Shown: positions 1 through 8,486 of the stretch, in pieces
Numbering within the stretch: position 1 is the first letter of the stretch
How the letters are laid out: each line of letters starts with the position of its first letter
Source of the DNA: CAVYGN01 sp963796325
GTDB lineage: Bacteria; Spirochaetota; Brevinematia; Brevinematales; JAOACQ01
Direction: 5' to 3'
DNA length: 64,000 nt
Assembly: GCA_963796325.1 (NCBI GenBank)
Contig: CAWCLF010000001.1
Span: forward strand, 2,294,001 to 2,358,000
Translations under genes and position numbers: made by a program
The notes under the pieces: generated by a model
The model's input: only the letters and a program-made list of their open reading frames with translations
Databases searched by the model: none
Told to the model about the DNA's origin: nothing

Positions 1-479
1 CAGTTCCGTTTATAATTAAAGCCGATTATTACCCTTTCATAGACGGCGTTTATATCCAGTTTTACAACAACTCCGCGTACGGTATTACGATACAGTTCAA
101 CCAGGGATATTTCGACTTCTTTTCGATATTCGATAAGCTCAGGGATAAATACGGTCCGCCGAGTATAAAAACTTCTAAACTTGTCCTCTGGGATGAAAGC
201 GCTTCCGCTGCCGTTTCGAACGCGCCCCTCTTATCGCCGTCAAATTCAATCCAGTCGAATTCCGTAATGACGGATTCAGCCCTGACAAATCCGGCCTCAT
301 CCGTATTGAACAGTCCGAACAGCGGCACAAAATTAAGGCTTGAATTTCCATCGACCGTCAAGGTCATTAATTACGACATAATGCAGAAGGTCAATTCCGA
401 ACTGAGCCAGAACACTGTCAGAATTACCAACGAGTCGATCATTCAGTCAAACCGCAGGGCGCTTCTGGATGAATTTTAA
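1..479 (+). CDS. Hypothetical protein, C-terminal part (5' end outside window)
   Basis: An open frame enters from the left edge (codons in phase with position 3) and ends at a TAA at 477-479, giving about 158 residues with no stop. The visible part starts with an aromatic-rich segment (PFIDGVYIQFYNN, then GITIQFNQGYFDFF), followed near residues 75-115 by a Ser/Asn/Pro-rich low-complexity stretch. It ends in a polar tail (QNTVRITNESIIQSNRRALLDEF). The pattern resembles a secreted or envelope protein with a flexible linker, but I do not recognise a family. Its stop lies 3 bases from the convergent stop of the DNA glycosylase gene. Only the tail is visible, so signal peptide and domain type cannot be judged. 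Confidence 0.6.
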   Translation, partial: VPFIIKADYYPFIDGVYIQFYNNSAYGITIQFNQGYFDFFSIFDKLRDKYGPPSIKTSKLVLWDESASAAVSNAPLLSPSNSIQSNSVMTDSALTNPASSVLNSPNSGTKLRLEFPSTVKVINYDIMQKVNSELSQNTVRITNESIIQSNRRALLDEF

Positions 480-482
480 AAG

Positions 483-1130
483 TCATTTGAAAATGTCCCC
501 CGTATCCATGTAAATAAAAACAAAATCAAGATAATCCATGGAAATGCCTATTCTTTTTGAAAAGGCCGTCATCTCCTTTTCAACGGCAAGATAAGTATTC
601 CGGGTAAGGCTCTTTTTGTCTCTTTGAAGTACCCCCAGGGATATAAGGTTCCTTACGACATGCCTGTCGAGAATTGCAAAAGAAGATTCATACCCCGTAT
701 TCCTTAAAAAATGGCTTGCTTCCTTGTAACCGAAACCTTTGATGTTAAGAACGAGCCACTCCCTCTTTTCAATGCTGCTGCTTGAAGAATCAAGGACGCT
801 CTTTAAAAGAGATTTTCCTTCATTAAAGAAAAGGGACCTTGCCTCGCAAATATATCGGGCTTTGTGGTGCCTGAACCGGACGATGCCGAGCTTCAGGGAG
901 AGTTCCTGTTCGCTTCCCAGGTAAAGGAGATTATCTTTTTTTAAAAGGTTTATCGCTTTTTCGGCCTGCCTTGCTTTTGTCTGAGGGGTCATGAGGCAGA
1001 AAGCAAGTTCTTCAAATAATTCCCCTTCATCTCCTCTCTTTTTCAGATTATCGAATTCCAGGAGCCTTTCCCGCACCCTGTCCCTGATCTCCGAATAATA
1101 TGAAACCAGCTCGATCCATTTATTTTCCAC
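483..1130 (-). CDS. 8-oxoguanine DNA glycosylase/AP lyase, Ogg2 type
   Basis: This 215-residue protein matches the compact archaeal/bacterial Ogg2 family, which removes 8-oxoguanine from DNA and cuts the abasic site by beta-elimination. The helix-hairpin-helix motif LNIKGFGYKEASHFLRN lies at residues 128-144, with the expected Schiff-base lysine at K136. The catalytic aspartate is D155 in AILDRHVVRNL. Length fits the family (about 205-215 residues). No Cys cluster like that of endonuclease III is present. Translation seems to begin at GTG. The gene lies 14 bases downstream of the DUF554 membrane protein on the same strand, so the two are probably co-transcribed. Function is assigned from motifs and is fairly secure. 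Confidence 0.85.
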   Translation of the reverse strand: MENKWIELVSYYSEIRDRVRERLLEFDNLKKRGDEGELFEELAFCLMTPQTKARQAEKAINLLKKDNLLYLGSEQELSLKLGIVRFRHHKARYICEARSLFFNEGKSLLKSVLDSSSSSIEKREWLVLNIKGFGYKEASHFLRNTGYESSFAILDRHVVRNLISLGVLQRDKKSLTRNTYLAVEKEMTAFSKRIGISMDYLDFVFIYMDTGDIFK

Positions 1131-1144
1131 TTGCGCCAGCCCGC

Positions 1145-1828
1145 CTATTTCCTGAAAATCATCGAAAGAATCACGATAACAATCAGGGAAGGAAGAAGAT
1201 TCATGGTTTTTATTTTTTTAATATTCAAAAGATTAAAACCTATGCCGATAATCAGGAGCCCCCCTGCCGCGATCATCTGGTTTATGACGCCTGCTTCTAA
1301 AATCCCCCCCGACAGTTTTGCCAGATATGTAAGGAGGCCCTGGTAAACAAGGAGCGCGATGGATGAAAAAAATACGCCGGATCCGAATACCGCTCCGAGG
1401 GCGATCGAGGCGAAACCGTCCAGTATGGATTTGGTAAAGAGAAGAGTATGGTCTCCGCTTATTCCTTCCTGCAGAGATCCCATTATTGTCATGGAACCTA
1501 TGCAGAAAATTAAAAATGAGCCGACCAGCCCCTCGGTGAAAGAGTCGTTAGCAGAGTTTATCTTTTTTTTTAAATAGCTGCCCAGGGCGTCCAGCCTCTC
1601 TTCAAGCTTTAAGAGTTCTCCGATAATCCCGCCTGATACAACACTGAATACCATTATGAGTATATTATCGATTTTTAAAACCATTGAAATACCGATAGCC
1701 AGGGTACATAATCCAAGAGCCTGGAATATGATTTCCATTATTGAAGGCGGTATCTTCCTTCCTAAATAGATGCCGATAAGACTGCCCGCCATTACTGCGG
1801 CAGCATTCACAACTGTACCCAGGAACAT
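1145..1828 (-). CDS. DUF554 family integral membrane protein
   Basis: The 227-residue product is almost wholly hydrophobic, with about six or seven membrane segments. It starts MFLGTVVNAAAVMAGSLIG and carries GLCTLAIGISM, GGIIGELLKLEERLD and FCIGSMTIMGSLQEG, all hallmarks of the DUF554 (YdfK-like) family. The family has no established biochemical function, though a transporter role is often supposed. The start ATG at 1828 is preceded by AAGGAGA at good spacing. It is the first gene of a likely two-gene unit with the Ogg2 glycosylase. Nothing in the sequence explains that pairing. Confidence 0.85.
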   Translation of the reverse strand: MFLGTVVNAAAVMAGSLIGIYLGRKIPPSIMEIIFQALGLCTLAIGISMVLKIDNILIMVFSVVSGGIIGELLKLEERLDALGSYLKKKINSANDSFTEGLVGSFLIFCIGSMTIMGSLQEGISGDHTLLFTKSILDGFASIALGAVFGSGVFFSSIALLVYQGLLTYLAKLSGGILEAGVINQMIAAGGLLIIGIGFNLLNIKKIKTMNLLPSLIVIVILSMIFRK

Positions 1829-1941
1829 GCTTTCTCCTTGCGGTTTATTAATCTTTATACGATTATTTTACAACCGTCTGTACATTATATAAAATAACAG
1901 TCCGTTTGAAAAGTTTTATAAGAATATTCCGGCGGGTCAAT

Positions 1942-2889
1942 ATGAAATATCTTCTTAATATCTTCGATCTCGACGGGACGCTCCTGGACAGCTCTGTTTC
2001 AATAAGCTGCGCTATAAATGATACACTGGATCATTTCGGTGTAAAAAGGGTTGATATAGATACCGTCAGAAAATTTATCGGTTATCCCTTCGGCCCGGCT
2101 CTGAGGAACCTTGGCGTCGATGCCGGGGACCGTGAAATCATGGAAGTATACCGCTCTTTTTATTTCACTTATGCAGTCAAGTATCAGAAACTTTTTGACG
2201 GTATACCCGATATGCTCAAGGTCCTTAAGAATAAGATCCTCATGGCTATAATAACCAATAAAAGCCGGAAGGGGACCGAACTTTCCCTGGGCAAAGAATT
2301 TATTGATTATTTTGATCATATTATTACTGAAAACGATGTTAAAACAATGAAACCGTCCCCCGAACCTCTCGACAGGCTTATAAGCCTCTTCAGGCATGAA
2401 GGGAAGCCGCTCGTTAAAGAGGATATCCTTATGATAGGCGACAGTCCTGTCGACAGTTTATTTGCTTCAAACTGCGGCCTGGATTTTGCATTCCCCGAAT
2501 GGGGGTTTTTTGCCTTGGGCGACCTTCCGGATAAGCCCGCATATATTCTTCACAGCCCTGCCGACCTTATTGAAATAAACGGCATTAACGACCCTGTCGA
2601 GGTTGAAATCACTGAAGAACTCGATCTTCATACCTACTCTCCTAAGGAATCGGCCGGACTCGTGAAAAATTATATAAAAGCCGCCATGGAAAAGGGCTTT
2701 ACAACAGTCAGGATCGTTCATGGCAAAGGGAAGGGAGTCCAGAGGGACATTGTAAGGAATATATTATCCGGCTTCCGCGGGATCAGGACTTTTTATGATG
2801 CGCCTGCATACTTAGGCGGCTTCGGCGCAACCATCGTAGAGTTTGAAAAAACCAATGCCGAAGCATCGGAATTAAACCGGGATAAATAA
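1942..2889 (+). CDS. HAD-family phosphatase fused to C-terminal Smr domain
   Basis: From ATG 1942 the protein has 315 residues. Residues 1-210 form a phosphoglycolate-phosphatase-like HAD domain: motif I DLDGT (9-13), motif II TN near 105, motif III lysine in KPSPEP (137-142) and motif IV IGDSPVDS (165-172). Residues 220-302 form an Smr domain, seen from LDLHTYSPKESA (227-238) and VHGKGKGVQR (259-268), the LDxH and HGxG signatures of MutS2 C-terminal (Smr) nuclease domains. Family knowledge gives small-molecule phosphatase for the first half and DNA or RNA binding/cleavage for the second. A TTG start at 1906 would add 12 residues, but the extra sequence is not HAD-like. Both halves keep their key residues, so this looks like a real fusion. 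Confidence 0.85.
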   Translation: MKYLLNIFDLDGTLLDSSVSISCAINDTLDHFGVKRVDIDTVRKFIGYPFGPALRNLGVDAGDREIMEVYRSFYFTYAVKYQKLFDGIPDMLKVLKNKILMAIITNKSRKGTELSLGKEFIDYFDHIITENDVKTMKPSPEPLDRLISLFRHEGKPLVKEDILMIGDSPVDSLFASNCGLDFAFPEWGFFALGDLPDKPAYILHSPADLIEINGINDPVEVEITEELDLHTYSPKESAGLVKNYIKAAMEKGFTTVRIVHGKGKGVQRDIVRNILSGFRGIRTFYDAPAYLGGFGATIVEFEKTNAEASELNRDK

Positions 2890-2893
2890 TTTT

Positions 2894-3049
2894 ATGGATG
2901 CAAAAACCTGCGGGATTATTATAAACCCGGTTGAGATAAGGCGATACTCCAGACGAGAGCGGAAACTTATGAAGCGGCTAAAAACAAGCATCCTGAAAGA
3001 TGATCTGGAGAATCTAAAAAATGGGAACGGGTGGAATCGGTATTTTTAA
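2894..3049 (+). CDS. Possible small basic protein (51 residues)
   Basis: An ATG four bases after the HAD-Smr stop opens a 51-codon frame ending at TAA 3047-3049. The product is very basic (RRYSRRERKLMKRLK around residues 16-30) and could be a small nucleic-acid-binding peptide or chance coding. No clear ribosome binding site precedes it beyond possible translational coupling with the upstream gene. I recognise no family. Listed because it fills an otherwise unexplained 329-base gap. Confidence 0.25.
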   Translation: MDAKTCGIIINPVEIRRYSRRERKLMKRLKTSILKDDLENLKNGNGWNRYF

Positions 3050-3086
3050 ACCCGAATAAGACTAACAATGAATCATTGATTTCGGC

Positions 3087-3124
3087 ATAAAATAAAAGCA
3101 ACAACTCTCCCCGTTGACAAAAAC
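3087..3124 (+). repeat. Left imperfect direct repeat flanking AT-rich gene
   Basis: A 38-base segment beginning ATAAAATAAAAGCAACAACT and ending TTGACAAAAAC recurs in the same orientation at 3752-3785 with one substitution and two small deletions. The two copies bracket the AT-rich orphan gene 3219-3755. They may be the footprint of an insertion or duplication. Confidence 0.7.
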
Positions 3125-3218
3125 CCCTTTCCAGTTGTCTGATCGGGAATATTGATTAAACAGCAGCTCAGGATTAGAATATTTATGGCTGTGTGTATAA
3201 ATATTTGAAGGAATTATT

Positions 3219-3755
3219 ATGTTCGATAAACCAATTTCAAATATTCAAGAAGCAAAAGAATATTTTAAATTAATGGGTTGTTCTCATTTTCATATGGCTA
3301 GGGAATATCCAGAAAGATATTCGGAATATAAAAATCTTTTAATTCCCAAACAAACTGAAATTGATTGGACAAGTGAACAACTTGAAGAAAAATATAAAAT
3401 CATTAAAAATGAAGAAGATAATAAATCCCTTTGGCACATTCATAGTTCAATGACTGAATTAGTTTTATCCTTAAAAACAGATGAAGCACTCAAAAAAATT
3501 ATAGATGTCACTGAATTCATCAAAAATAAAATACCATATAGTCAAAGGGTGCTTGTTGCAGAAACAATTAATGGACGAGGTTATAGAAAGTTTCGGGGTG
3601 GATTGATTTATTTATCCTTTGATTTAAACAACAAAAAAGTTGCCAAAGAATTTGTTGAATTGGCACTTTATTTTTCAGATAAGGGCATTGACACACAAAG
3701 ATGCAAAAAATCTATGAAGTTAACTAAAGAAATAAAAAAAGAATTGAGATTATAA
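3219..3755 (+). CDS. Hypothetical protein in AT-rich island
   Basis: This 178-residue soluble protein is not one I recognise. It begins MFDKPISNIQEAKEYFKLMG and is rich in Lys, Glu, Ile and Tyr, with helical character. There are no membrane segments, Cys pairs or nucleotide-binding motifs. A good Shine-Dalgarno (GAAGGA) precedes the ATG. Codon choice is strikingly AT-rich (AAA, GAA, ATT, TTA) compared with neighbours that favour GGC, AAG and CTC, which suggests recent acquisition. The stop codon lies inside the right copy of the flanking direct repeat. The ORF is intact and well initiated, so it is probably a real accessory gene, possibly of a mobile or defence type, but nothing in the sequence proves that. 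Confidence 0.7.
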   Translation: MFDKPISNIQEAKEYFKLMGCSHFHMAREYPERYSEYKNLLIPKQTEIDWTSEQLEEKYKIIKNEEDNKSLWHIHSSMTELVLSLKTDEALKKIIDVTEFIKNKIPYSQRVLVAETINGRGYRKFRGGLIYLSFDLNNKKVAKEFVELALYFSDKGIDTQRCKKSMKLTKEIKKELRL

Positions 3756-3785
3756 AATAAAAGCGACAACTCCCTTGACAAAAAC
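3752..3785 (+). repeat. Right imperfect direct repeat flanking AT-rich gene
   Basis: Second copy of the 3087-3124 repeat: starts ATAAAATAAAAGCGACAACT and ends TTGACAAAAAC. It overlaps the last codons of the AT-rich gene. The copy is four bases shorter than the left one. Confidence 0.7.
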
Positions 3786-4031
3786 TGCCTGTAAGCCTAA
3801 TTTTCTATTAAAAAATTTGAATTTATTGCCGGTTTATTGAAATACCGGAGGATGGTTAAGAGGGGCGGGGTAAAAAAGAAAGTGAACAAGATCCATTTGA
3901 CTTATAAGGTTTTATACCTTAAAATGTTCGGACTTGATAAACCTGTTTTAAAGCCGCAATTAACAATTCATTAAAAGTTTTCAGATTATTTTAATATTCC
4001 TGCATATTTAAAAGATCAGGGGGTATAAAGT
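3786..4031. other. Intergenic region with half-copy of palindromic element
   Basis: No gene is seen here. Positions 3874-3887 (AAAAGAAAGTGAAC) match one half of the perfect 32-base palindrome at 37129-37160, so this may be a decayed copy. A small inverted repeat TAAGGT/ACCTTA with a 5-base loop lies near 3904-3920. A GGGGG tract before 4032 serves as ribosome binding site for the next gene. Confidence 0.4.
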
Positions 4032-5336
4032 ATGCTGATAAAATCCTTTATGTATTTATGCATAACTATGTTTACATTTATTCTCTTAACTTTTTCATGC
4101 TCGGGAAATACTAAAAACAATGATGAAAACGTATACCTCGCAGTCGCTAAAGATACGAATGCGGTCTTAATTAAAAAATACAAGCTCATTATCGTGCCTT
4201 TCAAATATGCCGGAAATACTAACGATAAAAGCAGAGAAGCCGGGACCGGGGTCATAAGAAATATCGTTTTCAATTCGATATATTCGCTGGTTTCACTTGT
4301 ACCTAGTTTCGATGTCCCTGAAAAGGGCTACCTCAAAGACATGTCGATTGAAAAACCTGAAGAAACGGCTTCCGGCGGCAAAGCGGATTTTATCGTATAC
4401 GGAGATTACAGCCTGACCGGCGGCTCGGCCGATATCAAGCTTAAAATATGGAGCTCGATTACAAAAGGCGTCATAACAAGCGACTACAAACTGCCTACCG
4501 ATGAAGATATTTTTGAAGGCGTCGACGGAATAATGAGCTATATTGTAAAATCTATCCTCAAGGAAGACAAAAAGCTCGCCTTCCTGAATTTCGGCAATTT
4601 CAGCATGGACCCTGAAGAATACGAACTGTATGTTAATAACAGGCTCGTGGCAAAACCTGCAAGCAGCGATTTTTCGCTGTCCCTTAAAGTTCTTTCTAAA
4701 ACAAAATACTGGATATTAATGCAGAGGGTAAGCGACCAGGCTAACGTTATCGACAGAAGCATCTCCCTCGATGCAGGCGAAACCACCAACATCGGTTTTA
4801 TTACAAACACGAAACTGATCACAGGGTTCGAGAATAAAAAATCCCAGGAAGTCGATCTCGTTTCATACGAAGATCAAATTTCAAGCGTAACAAGAAACTT
4901 TTCGAGCTCTGTTAGCGGACTCAAACAGCTTTATGAAAAGGGCTGCAGAAGGGCCCTGATCGTCTCGTATGCAGGAAGAAGCGCCGGGATGCAGATGAAT
5001 TTTACAGGTGACCAGGGTAATTGGACGGGACTTGACGCCGTATCGTTATGGGTCGCCGGAAACCTTACGAGAAAATGGTTCAATATCAAGTTCCTCGATG
5101 CATATAATGAAAGATGGCTGTACATTGTGGACGATACCTGGGTAGGATGGAAAGATATCAGGATAGCCTTCGATAAGCTCAAAAGAAGAAGAGACGATCA
5201 GCCTGTAAATGGCATCGTGAACGGGGTTTTTGATTTTCCAATAAAGAATATGGCGATTTTCGATGTTGATGCATCAAGGGGCGGCAGGCTTGGTTCATAC
5301 GAAATGTATTTTTCCAGGATAGAAGCTTACAGGTAA
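4032..5336 (+). CDS. Lipoprotein with C-terminal CBM11/CIA30-like domain
   Basis: A 434-residue exported protein. Residues 1-23 are a lipoprotein signal peptide with lipobox LTFSC, so Cys 23 would be lipid-anchored. Residues about 60-180 (IIVPFKYAGNT... ADFIVYGDYSL...DIKLKIWSS) resemble the TolB-like/FlgO fold common in spirochaete envelope lipoproteins. The last 150 residues (RALIVSYAG... WTGLDAVSLWVAGN...WKDIRIAFDKL... SYEMYFSRIEAY) have the beta-sandwich pattern of family 11 carbohydrate-binding or CIA30-like domains. A role in the cell envelope, perhaps binding a polysaccharide, is inferred. It stands alone upstream of ahcY. Confidence 0.65.
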   Translation: MLIKSFMYLCITMFTFILLTFSCSGNTKNNDENVYLAVAKDTNAVLIKKYKLIIVPFKYAGNTNDKSREAGTGVIRNIVFNSIYSLVSLVPSFDVPEKGYLKDMSIEKPEETASGGKADFIVYGDYSLTGGSADIKLKIWSSITKGVITSDYKLPTDEDIFEGVDGIMSYIVKSILKEDKKLAFLNFGNFSMDPEEYELYVNNRLVAKPASSDFSLSLKVLSKTKYWILMQRVSDQANVIDRSISLDAGETTNIGFITNTKLITGFENKKSQEVDLVSYEDQISSVTRNFSSSVSGLKQLYEKGCRRALIVSYAGRSAGMQMNFTGDQGNWTGLDAVSLWVAGNLTRKWFNIKFLDAYNERWLYIVDDTWVGWKDIRIAFDKLKRRRDDQPVNGIVNGVFDFPIKNMAIFDVDASRGGRLGSYEMYFSRIEAYR

Positions 5337-5421
5337 TTAAAAAATTTAAAATCGTCCGGAATAAAACGCCGTTTTTCGCGTCAGCTTAATAAAAAAATAG
5401 ATATTTAATGGAGGTTAAAAA

Positions 5422-6822
5422 ATGGATTACAAAGTAAGGGATATATCCCTCGCCGGTCTTGGACGCAGGGAAATTGAAATAGCTGAAAAAGAAATGCCGG
5501 GATTGATGTCGGTCAGGGAAAAGTTCAAATCGGAAAAGCCTTTAAACGGAGTCAGGATAAGCGGTTCCCTCCACATGACCATTCAAACCGCCGTTCTTAT
5601 AGAGACCCTTGTTAATTTAGGTGCGGTTGTGCGCTGGGCAAGCTGTAATATCTTTTCAACCCAGGATGAAGCTGCAGCGGCTATAGCGGCGGCCGGCATA
5701 AGCGTTTTCGCCTGGAAAGGCGAAACCCTGGAGGAATACTGGTGGTGCACGAAACAGGCGCTGTCTTTCCCCGGAGACCTCGGCCCTCAGCTGGTCGTAG
5801 ACGACGGTGGAGACGCAACGCTTTTTATTCACAAGGGATATGCCGCTGAAAATGATCCGAAAAAACTGTCGCACCCTCCTTCAAATGACGAGGAGGCAAT
5901 TATTATCGATCTCCTGAAGAGTATTCAAAAGGAAGAACCTTCGTTCTGGCATAACATCGTTAAAGACTGGAGAGGCGTTTCCGAAGAAACCACCACGGGA
6001 GTGCACAGACTTTACCAGATGATGGAAAAGGGCGAGCTTCTTGTGCCTGCGATCAATGTGAACGATTCTGTGACAAAATCAAAATTCGACAATTTATACG
6101 GCTGCCGCGAATCCCTGGCTGACGGAATCAAGAGGGCTACGGACGTGATGATCGCCGGCAAGGTTGCCGTTATCTGCGGATACGGCGATGTGGGAAAGGG
6201 CTCTTCAAAATCCCTGAAAGGTTTCGGAGCAAGAGTCATTGTAACGGAAATAGATCCGATCTGCGCCCTTCAGGCAGCCATGGAAGGATATGAAGTTAAA
6301 ACGATCGAGAATACGCTCGGGACGGGCGATATCTATGTAACTGCAACAGGCAACAGGGATATTATAACGATCGATCATATGGCCGCCATGAAAGACCAGG
6401 CCATCGTCTGCAATATAGGCCATTTTGACGATGAAATCCAGGTAGCAGAGCTCAATTCATTCCCCGGGATAAAAAAGATCAATATCAAACCCCAGGTTGA
6501 CAAATATATTTTCCCGGACGGCCATTCCATATACCTGCTTGCCGAAGGCAGGCTTGTAAACCTCGGCTGCGCTAAAGGCCACCCTTCCTTTGTAATGTCC
6601 AATTCTTTTACAAATCAGACACTCGCCCAGATAGATCTCTGGAAGAACAGGGACAAATATAAGCCGGGAGTAACCAGGCTGCCCAAAGCGCTTGACGAGG
6701 AAGTCGCAAGGCTGCATCTTGATAAAATCGGAGTAAAACTTACAAAATTGACGGATGTACAGGCTGACTATATAGGAGTTCCTGTGGAAGGGCCCTATAA
6801 ACCCGATCATTACCGTTATTGA
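5422..6822 (+). CDS. ahcY: S-adenosylhomocysteine hydrolase
   Basis: Adenosylhomocysteinase splits S-adenosylhomocysteine into adenosine and homocysteine with bound NAD, so it keeps methylation reactions going. The 466-residue protein carries SGSLHMTIQTAVLIETLV near residues 47-64, WWCTKQAL, the signature NLYGCRESLADGIKRATD and the NAD-binding GYGDVGKGSSKSLKGFGA (about residues 253-270). It ends with the canonical KPDHYRY tail, where Lys and Tyr reach the NAD site of the neighbouring subunit. The ATG is preceded by ATGGAGGTT, a clear ribosome binding site. I looked for an SAH riboswitch in the 85-base leader and saw none. The next gene starts 25 bases downstream. Confidence 0.97.
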   Translation: MDYKVRDISLAGLGRREIEIAEKEMPGLMSVREKFKSEKPLNGVRISGSLHMTIQTAVLIETLVNLGAVVRWASCNIFSTQDEAAAAIAAAGISVFAWKGETLEEYWWCTKQALSFPGDLGPQLVVDDGGDATLFIHKGYAAENDPKKLSHPPSNDEEAIIIDLLKSIQKEEPSFWHNIVKDWRGVSEETTTGVHRLYQMMEKGELLVPAINVNDSVTKSKFDNLYGCRESLADGIKRATDVMIAGKVAVICGYGDVGKGSSKSLKGFGARVIVTEIDPICALQAAMEGYEVKTIENTLGTGDIYVTATGNRDIITIDHMAAMKDQAIVCNIGHFDDEIQVAELNSFPGIKKINIKPQVDKYIFPDGHSIYLLAEGRLVNLGCAKGHPSFVMSNSFTNQTLAQIDLWKNRDKYKPGVTRLPKALDEEVARLHLDKIGVKLTKLTDVQADYIGVPVEGPYKPDHYRY

Positions 6823-6847
6823 AATAAAGAACAGGGAAGGATTATTT

Positions 6848-8176
6848 ATGGCTGCAGCCATAAAAGTTTTAACGGTTCTAATGCTGTTTTTCAACCTGTC
6901 CCTTCCGAAAGCCGGGACCAAGATCGGACATTTCCCTCTTTATATTTCAGTCATTATTACTCTTATTATTATACTACCTTTGATGTTCTATAAGAGTCTG
7001 AAAAATTACAGGGCAAAAGAGGAAAAGCTTGCACTTATCTATATCGGTTTTTTAGCCCTTGTTTCCCTGTTCGGTTTGACCTTTGAAAACAATCCTAATA
7101 TTCAGTTCTCATCATTTATTTCTGAATTATGCCTGCCGTATTTAACCGCCATGGCCTCGGTCTTTCTTATCTTTACGGCAAAATATTCGGGTATCGACAT
7201 GAAAATTTTCAAATATGTCATTTTGACATCTTTCTTCCTGTTGACAGTTTACGGGCTGATCCAGAAAATCTTCGGGGATATGAATACGATCATACCCGGC
7301 ATTACGTTCAACTATGCCGAATCTATCGGGCTTCATAGCGACAGCCCGTTAAATTATTGGGCAAAACATAATTACAACGAAGCGCTTAAATATATCAAAC
7401 TCTCTTCAACATACCAGAACGGAAATCTTTTCGGCGTTAATTATATTATGCTGTCCTGGTTCGCTTTTTATTTCCTGAAAGAAGGAAAAAAATTGTTTTC
7501 CAGGATTATTTTCTACTCATCGATAATTGTTTACATAGTGATCTCTATTCTCACAGCATCCGCGACTGTATACATAGGTGCCGCATTGAGCCTTATACTT
7601 CTTTATTGCCGGTCGTTCATTGACTTATATTCATCCGGAAGAAAAAATAAAAAAACTCTGATAGCGCTTTTTATCATTGTCCCTGCAGTTCTTCTTATTT
7701 TTTCATTTATTGTTTTCAATTATGTCGGCGCGTTTCATTCGCTCTTAACCAACAGGCTCCTGGGCAGGGACCTTCTCGGAAATGAAAGGGTGACATATTT
7801 TATGGGCTATATAAAATACCTGGAGGAAAATAAGGGGATACTTAAATTCCTTTTCGGTTCTTTTTTTACAAATCCCCCCAATACAGGCGGTTTTGAAATA
7901 ACATTGATTTATATATTTGTGAATTCCGGTATCCTGTTCGCCCTCTTTTTCGTTTTTTTCATATTTGCCTTTGCACGAAAGCTCAAATTTACCGTTTATA
8001 ATATAGGGATATTTTCATATATTGTTATGTCGTTCTTTGACGGCGGTTTCTGGCTTCCTCCTACGCCTTTCTCATTCTTTACACTGCTGGGGATGAGCAT
8101 CTATCTCATGGGTCGCAGCGGGGTTAAGGAAAAAGTGAGTCCGCAGATTTCTGCTGCGGAGAAACCGATCAGCTAA
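6848..8176 (+). CDS. O-antigen ligase/polymerase-like membrane protein
   Basis: The 442-residue product has about 11-12 hydrophobic segments across its whole length. A larger extracytoplasmic loop lies around residues 150-205 (PGITFNYAESIGLHSDSPLNYWAKHNYNE). A Wzy_C-like block follows near 310-375 (LLGRDLLGNERVTYFMGYIKYL... LFGSFFTNPPNTGGFEITLIYIFVNSG). This layout is that of WaaL/Wzy-type enzymes that join or polymerise surface glycans in the cytoplasmic membrane. The ATG has GGAAGGA upstream. It follows ahcY closely but no other glycan genes are nearby, so the exact substrate cannot be inferred. Confidence 0.7.
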   Translation: MAAAIKVLTVLMLFFNLSLPKAGTKIGHFPLYISVIITLIIILPLMFYKSLKNYRAKEEKLALIYIGFLALVSLFGLTFENNPNIQFSSFISELCLPYLTAMASVFLIFTAKYSGIDMKIFKYVILTSFFLLTVYGLIQKIFGDMNTIIPGITFNYAESIGLHSDSPLNYWAKHNYNEALKYIKLSSTYQNGNLFGVNYIMLSWFAFYFLKEGKKLFSRIIFYSSIIVYIVISILTASATVYIGAALSLILLYCRSFIDLYSSGRKNKKTLIALFIIVPAVLLIFSFIVFNYVGAFHSLLTNRLLGRDLLGNERVTYFMGYIKYLEENKGILKFLFGSFFTNPPNTGGFEITLIYIFVNSGILFALFFVFFIFAFARKLKFTVYNIGIFSYIVMSFFDGGFWLPPTPFSFFTLLGMSIYLMGRSGVKEKVSPQISAAEKPIS

Positions 8177-8235
8177 TACGCATATTTTATCTTTAATTCA
8201 TACTTACAAATATATAGAAACCTGTTTTTAATTGG

Positions 8236-8268
8236 GGATCCGCAGATGAACGCGGATTGCACAGATAT
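8236..8268 (-). repeat. ATCTGCG-type repeat, left of AT-rich cassette
   Basis: Read on the minus strand the segment starts ATCTGTGCAATCCGCG and ends ATCTGCGGAT. A 29-base relative made of the same units lies at 9417-9447 in opposite orientation. Such rain-of-units intergenic repeats are common in environmental bacterial genomes, but their function is unknown to me. Confidence 0.5.
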
Positions 8269-8387
8269 ATTTCTTTGTTTTTCTTTGGTACCTGCAGTTT
8301 TTTTCCCAATGAATATAAATCTGATAATCCCCGATGTTAGGAAACTGTTATCCGCAAAGTAACCACTGAGCAAAAAGCTCAGGGATG

Positions 8388-8420
8388 AACGCTAATGACG
8401 CTACTGCGAGGTTTAGCGTT
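8388..8420. repeat. Inverted repeat AACGCTAA/TTAGCGTT
   Basis: Perfect 8-base arms (8388-8395 and 8413-8420) are separated by 17 bases. The hairpin lies between the O-antigen-ligase-like gene and the AT-rich cassette, downstream of both convergent genes. There is no T-run, so it is a poor intrinsic terminator candidate. Confidence 0.45.
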
Positions 8421-8486
8421 TATTCGCGGATCTCACGTAAAGGATCCGTTCAGATGAATCCAGATTGCGATCCGTCCAGAAGATCC

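Larger units (their letters stand above)
8177..8486. other. Non-coding region with ATCTGCG-type repeat and hairpins
   Basis: No gene is visible in these 310 bases. They hold a repeat at 8236-8268, a hairpin CTGAGC-AAAAA-GCTCAG at about 8366-8382, and the inverted repeat at 8388-8420. The repeat vocabulary (GATGAACGC, CGCGGAT, AATCC) returns at 8449-8480. The region borders the AT-rich cassette 8487-9288. Confidence 0.5.

Noticed and set aside
1906..1941. Upstream TTG start for the HAD-Smr gene
   Set aside because: The extra 12 residues are not HAD-like and no SD precedes the TTG; ATG 1942 gives the standard HAD N-terminus.
5337..5421. Possible SAH or SAM riboswitch ahead of ahcY
   Set aside because: The 85-base leader is AT-rich with no conserved SAH-aptamer core or stable pairing that I could find.
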